A DNA stretch of 64,000 nucleotides from Solirubrobacter pauli (lineage in GTDB: Bacteria > Actinomycetota > Thermoleophilia > Solirubrobacterales > Solirubrobacteraceae). Each line of letters begins with the position of its first letter. Within the stretch, counting starts at the first letter, position 1. The translations under genes were made by a program, and so were the position numbers. The stretch covers positions 2,046,001 through 2,110,000 of the forward strand of contig NZ_RBIL01000002.1 of NCBI RefSeq assembly GCF_003633755.1, given 5' to 3'. Shown piece by piece: positions 63,684 through 64,000 of this stretch. The notes under the pieces were generated by a model. It was not told where the DNA came from. It made no database searches and was given only the letters and a program-made list of their open reading frames with translations.

Positions 63684-64000
63684 ACGTCAGCTCGACGTCG
63701 CCGAGCCGGAACGACGTCCCTGCGCCGGCGAGGATGATCCGCCGGACGCCCGGCGGCCCCTCCGGGTCCAGCTCCAGCGGACTGCCGGGTGCGAGCGGCA
63801 GCGTCGACCAGTCCTTGCCGCCGGTGCCGACGACCACGCGCAGCACCTCCGGACCGTCGCCGACCGAGGCGCGCCAGGCCCGCGCGTCGAACCGGTACTC
63901 GGTCAGGACCACCATCGAGCCGCCGGCGCGGCGCTTCAGCCGCTTGGCCAACGGCGGGAACCGGACCAGACCGGCCGTGATCAGCTCGGTGACGCGCTGC
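63667..64000 (-). CDS. Hypothetical protein, 5' end outside window
   Basis: The frame is open to the last bases of the window and reads QRVTELITAGLVRFPP before the first TTG (63951), so it is a C-terminal fragment of at least 110 aa. It is beta-rich (MVVLTEYRFDARAWRASVG, GGKDWSTLPLAPGSPLELD) with no known motif. It overlaps the 3' end of the RraA-like gene by 17 bp. Function unknown. Confidence 0.62.
   Translation of the reverse strand, partial: QRVTELITAGLVRFPPLAKRLKRRAGGSMVVLTEYRFDARAWRASVGDGPEVLRVVVGTGGKDWSTLPLAPGSPLELDPEGPPGVRRIILAGAGTSFRLGDVELTFSSAG

Overview
The window is very GC-rich, densely packed bacterial DNA. It has short gaps, many ATGA/GTGA-type overlaps, GTG and TTG starts, and several promoters whose -10 box lies 6-10 nt from the start codon. 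Gene content (WhiG/FliA-type sigma factor, a yceD-rpmF-plsX-acpP-rnc-smc run, a single XerC/D recombinase, MocR/YczE, arylamine N-acetyltransferase, EF-G-like protein, LexA boxes of the CGAAC-N4-GTTCG type) fits a deep-branching actinobacterium. My best guess is Thermoleophilia/Solirubrobacterales, by inference only. No rRNA, tRNA, CRISPR array, transposase or prophage was seen; it reads as core chromosome with accessory stretches.

Layout. 1-6.5 kb: hydrolases, greA preceded by a small gene with tandem LexA-like boxes, a divergent MocR regulator/YczE pair, a LacI regulator with a perfect palindrome over its own promoter, and a ParB-like small protein. 6.5-14.3 kb: a signalling island with a single receiver, a PAS/GAF diguanylate cyclase, a large hybrid histidine kinase with phosphotransfer domain, and a receiver/degenerate-GGDEF/receiver protein. 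14.3-22.2 kb: two small hypothetical genes, EF-G-like GTPase, WhiG-like sigma, XerC/D, ECF sigma with a membrane partner, L,D-transpeptidase. 22.3-30.5 kb: lipid and nucleotide-sugar type enzymes, ilvD, thiD and a circularly permuted ATP-grasp protein.

30.8-39.5 kb (minus strand) is a conserved housekeeping run: ffh, rpsP, KH protein, rimM, trmD, rplS, lepB, rnhB, yraN, comM, dprA, with one alpha/beta hydrolase inserted. 40.9-50.7 kb is a second: yceD, rpmF, plsX, acpP, rnc, smc, an unusual glycine-hexad/CxxC-ladder protein, a VOC protein, then ftsY, NfeD and SPFH. Together they cover protein export (ffh, ftsY, lepB), ribosome assembly, fatty-acid/phospholipid initiation, RNA processing, chromosome organisation and DNA uptake. 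50.7-64 kb holds acyl-CoA synthetase, acylphosphatase, a coiled-coil nuclease-like protein, NAT, secreted proteins, an ABC-2 exporter, a coiled-coil protein, coaD and an RraA-like gene.

Most notable: (1) a dispersed intergenic repeat family, two inverted copies at 30.56-30.77 and 54.86-55.35 kb, each between convergent genes, with conserved blocks at the same spacing and a hairpin; (2) a protein in the smc operon built of Gly-rich hexads ending in eight cysteines, one every third residue; (3) tandem LexA-like boxes on a leaderless promoter in front of a small unknown gene and greA; (4) several core genes whose conserved N-termini start upstream of any ATG/GTG/TTG, two of them best explained by CTG starts.
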